Assembly (NCBI RefSeq): GCF_008831285.2
Contig: NC_045140.1
Location: 29,465,608-29,475,607, forward strand
Reading direction: 5' to 3'
Length of the DNA: 10,000 bases
Source: Nymphaea colorata
Lineage: Eukaryota; Streptophyta; Magnoliopsida; Nymphaeales; Nymphaeaceae
In this document: positions 7,282-10,000 of the stretch, in pieces
Layout: every line of letters begins with the position of its first letter
How positions within the stretch are numbered: the stretch's first letter is position 1
Made by a program: the position numbers and the translations under genes
The notes under the pieces: model-generated
Seen by the model: only the letters and a program-made list of their open reading frames with translations
Databases searched by the model: none
What the model was told of the DNA's origin: nothing

Positions 7282-8599
7282 CATCCTAGAGCGTACAAAC
7301 CACACCCAATTCCCTAGGAGGCTGGTCGGCTCGTGGTCGTGTCTAGGCCAAGGGCCGTCGAGGTACCACTTAAGCCAACAATGGCCGTAGCCGGGCTGAA
7401 AAGCAAATACAATGATAAAGCGCCCTGCCCTCGTGTCTATAGGGGGATGGGGGTTATACCTTCCAAGCTGGGCTTGGATATGATCAGCAAGGGCCACGAG
7501 GAGAATTCCAATCCTCGGGCAATACAGCAGCAAGGAGGGAAAGGAGCCGGCTGGAGATGGCAGCGATGGACGCCCGCGCTAGGAAGTAGATTCGGCGCCG
7601 ATGGTCTTCACGCTAATCAGGAAAGGATGCCGGACAGCTGCTGGAAATGGCCCTCCTGGCCGTGCACACGATGGTAGCAAGAGCTTACTACCGCTGGAAG
7701 GATCCCTTTGAGTGTGGGGAGAGCCTTCAAGAACTGGCGGGTTCAAGGAAGAACCCGGACAAACCTAGACCTATCTAAGGCTCGGGTTGGGCTTGGCTGG
7801 ACTGGGCTCTATAGGAGGTTCGGTCTAGTAAAGTGGTTTAAGAGTCGGGGTAGGCTTAGTCCGTGGGATTAGGTAAGGATTTTAGGTCACCTAACTACAA
7901 GTGAGGCTAAGTGGGAGGACTTCGGACAAGCGAGCCTAAGCTCGGGTCAAGGTCAATGAAGACCGAGAGAGAGTTAGGGTCGACTAGAAGGTAGTAGGTA
8001 CTGGACCAAGTAGATGCGTCCGGGCGAGAGGGTCAAGAGAGGCACTCGAGGTAAGCTCGAGTCATCTAGGTTGGCTAGTGCGGAAGGAGGATAGGTGGCG
8101 GTGCAGATTCCCTAATTCTTCTAAGGCAAGATGAAAGGTGAAGGATTAGGACGAGGCCACACAAAGAGGTTTTCCTAAGGGGGAAGACGGCGCGAGAGGC
8201 AAGCTAGAAGTTGGTTCGGGCTTGGCTGGTCTGGCCAAGAAGAAGCGCCGACTGAGCTAACCAAGGGGAAAGGTTCGGTTTAGAACCTTGGAGAACCTAG
8301 CTAAGGAGAAGAGTTCGGTATAGAACTCGAGGAGACCTAACTACAAGTGGGTCCGTCTAAGGCTGGCTGGGCTAGGTCAAAGCTCGGGTTGACTAAGACT
8401 AGATTTGGGTTCAGATGTAGGGAGGGTCGACTTTGACTAGGCTTAGGTTCAATTGCGGCACGGTTGACTCGGATCAAGTCAAGACTCAAGGGAAAGAAAG
8501 TAAGTGCGGAAGAAAAGGGCGGCTTGGGTCTAGCCGTACAAGTGGGTTCGGTCTTTGGGCAAGTGTTAACTTGATTGCCTTTTGACCGTGGCTACTTTC

Positions 8600-9410
8600 C
8601 ACAAATAAGGAAAGGAGGCTCATGGCTAAGGGGAGTCCAGAAGATGACACGATGGGGTTCTAGCTACGAGGAAGTAATTCAAAAATGGTGGTGGTTTCCT
8701 AATCTAGTTAAGGCAAGGAACAACGATGGGAACAGGACAAGGGCTCGAGTGGAGGGGTTACCTAATGAAGAGAGATCAGGTGGCGCAAGCAGATTTCCTA
8801 ACGGGCTGAGGATAGGGACCAGGTGGAGGTTACCTAAGGTGGCGCCAAGGGAGATCTTCTCAATCAAGAGAATCGCTAAGAGAGATAGCGATAAGGAAAA
8901 GAGGATCCAAAATGTCCTTAGAATAAGGAAGGAGGATCGCACGAGGAAGGGAGAGTGATTTGGGCTTGGGCCCACTTGAATCTCTCGTAACCTCACAAGG
9001 AAAGGAGATTAGGACATGTGGCAATGATAGGAGGAGAAGGTGGGGCTCGGTTGTGGAAAGGGTGAGCTATAGAAACCGAGAGGGAAAGGAGGACAAACTA
9101 GCTAAGGAAATTCCTAAGGCTTTGCCATGTGGAGCCGTGTGGGTCCCATGGGGAAGGAGGTGGCTCGCAAGATGGGAGGAAGGGGTTACACGGTTTAGGG
9201 AAGTGATAATGAGATAAGCACGAGGTGGCCAGGTGCTTAGGGAATTATGCGTAAAAAGGGGTGGGACGATTTGGGTAAGGATGAGGTGGCAAGCTACTTA
9301 GCTACAAACAAGGAAAGGTGGAATCATGCGATATCTAGAAGATAAGGCAAGTGGCTACGATGGAAATAAAATCAAGAGGGTAGGTCGACACAAAAGGGGA
9401 AGGCTCTTGG
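8600..9410. repeat. Degenerate purine-rich repeat array in right LTR
   Basis: Counterpart of 1390-2200, with nine substitutions between the copies in this interval. A 127-codon plus-strand frame (8575-8958) is open here but is cut short in the left copy by the base at 1567, which makes a stop there. That is the behaviour of non-coding sequence. Confidence 0.45.
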
Positions 9411-10000
9411 ATGGGCGACACGTGGCACAACTAAGGGCTAGGATTAACACAACAAAAGAAAGAAGAAGACTTACCAAAATTGAAGCCGACGGTCAAGGAA
9501 AGTGCGATGAAGCACCGGCAGCTAGGGTTGAAGGCCCTAGTGCACTCCTCCAAGATTGACCAAAATACCCCCACATGCTAGTTAGGAATTCGAATCCACT
9601 GGAGGGTAATTCTGTCCTTGTCGTCGGAAAACTTAGGGTGACCGGAAAGTATGCAGCGGCCACCGAAGATAGGACTATTCCGGCCAAGGCTCAATCATTG
9701 TTATGAAACTCCGATTTTCACCAAATGAACCGAAATGACTCCTTTTCTTTTGGCGATCACCTTGACACTAATTTTCTGCCGTGATCACTCTCTAAACCAC
9801 CATCTTTCGCGTATTTTTCTTGCTGTTCTTGCTGGTGGAGTTCTTTTGAAACCGAACTATATTTCTAGACTCTTTTTCACAGTCGGTTCCTTGATTCTTC
9901 CAGATTTGCACCAAGAGATAAAAGATCGGATCTAGGCCTCGTAAGAGAGATTCTAAAGGTGGCTTTTCCGTTGGAATTCCAGAACTAACTCACGGGTTTG

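Larger units (their letters stand above)
1..10000 (-). mobile_element. Non-autonomous LTR retrotransposon, minus orientation, both ends beyond the window
   Basis: Two near-identical blocks (1-2790 and 7210-10000) flank a unique centre. The right block's inner edge at 6976 begins TG and abuts a tRNA primer-binding site, so the blocks are LTRs and the element reads right to left. The centre carries one long ORF in the same orientation and no recognisable gag zinc knuckle, protease, reverse transcriptase, RNase H or integrase, so mobilisation would need enzymes supplied in trans. Long LTRs with a short internal region resemble plant LARD elements, but LARDs are usually described as non-coding inside. 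If the left LTR ends at 3384, the full element would be about 10.8 kb with an internal region of about 3.6 kb. Target-site duplications cannot be seen because both outer ends lie outside the window. A tandem LTR-internal-LTR-internal array would look the same here. Confidence 0.88.
6976..10000 (-). repeat. 5' LTR (right copy), truncated by the window end
   Basis: The inner edge is well defined. On the plus strand the LTR begins TGTTAGGACC at 6976, so in element sense it ends ...CCTAACA. It is followed by a two-base spacer and the tRNA primer-binding site, as in a 5' LTR. From 7210 on it repeats the left copy. At least 3,025 bp are present. The extra G at 7403 shifts a short plus-strand frame relative to the left copy, which argues that the frame is not coding. 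Stretches over 300 bp without genes here hold only the repeat structure described for the LTRs. Confidence 0.9.

Noticed and set aside
7333-7677. 114-codon plus-strand frame in the right LTR
   Set aside because: The one-base indel at 7403 breaks it in the left copy. There are no motifs.
8575-8958. 127-codon plus-strand frame in the right LTR
   Set aside because: Its left-copy counterpart stops at about 1568 because of one substitution. The composition follows the purine-rich repeats.
1-10000. CRISPR array, tRNA or rRNA genes, bacterial operon
   Set aside because: No regularly spaced identical repeats with unique spacers, no tRNA cloverleaf and no rRNA-like segments. The large repeat is an LTR pair.

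Overview
The window is almost entirely one long-terminal-repeat (LTR) retrotransposon lying on the minus strand, and it looks plant-derived. The strongest anchor is a 12-base primer-binding site at 6962-6973. Read on the minus strand it is TGGTATCAGAGC, the complement of the 3' end of plant initiator-methionine tRNA. It sits two bases inside an LTR edge at 6976 that has the canonical TG/CA end. No bacterial-style gene organisation is present. The species cannot be named from this window.

Layout from left to right: positions 1-2790 and 7210-10000 are the same sequence, with 18 substitutions and one 1-base indel by manual comparison (about 99.3% identity). They are parts of two LTRs. The left one (3' LTR in element orientation) lacks its first 234 bases in this window and probably ends near 3384. 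The right one (5' LTR) starts at 6976 and runs past the window end. The LTR is therefore at least 3.0 kb and probably about 3.6 kb, which is very long. The internal region, about 3385-6975, holds in element order the tRNA primer site, a leader of about 590 bp, one intact 903-codon reading frame (6368 to 3657), a 3' untranslated stretch with a cluster of perfect inverted repeats, and a candidate polypurine tract.

The single protein occupies the place where gag-pol would be, but I see no zinc knuckle, protease, reverse transcriptase, RNase H or integrase motif. Its N-terminus looks like a forkhead-associated (FHA) fold whose usual phosphothreonine-binding residues are substituted. An acidic serine-rich tract and a long, basic, repeat-containing, probably disordered region follow. 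The most economical reading is a recently inserted, non-autonomous, LARD-like LTR element that depends on another element's enzymes while keeping an unusual FHA-like ORF. That combination is the main item worth following up. The LTRs contain degenerate, purine-rich repeat arrays and no convincing gene.
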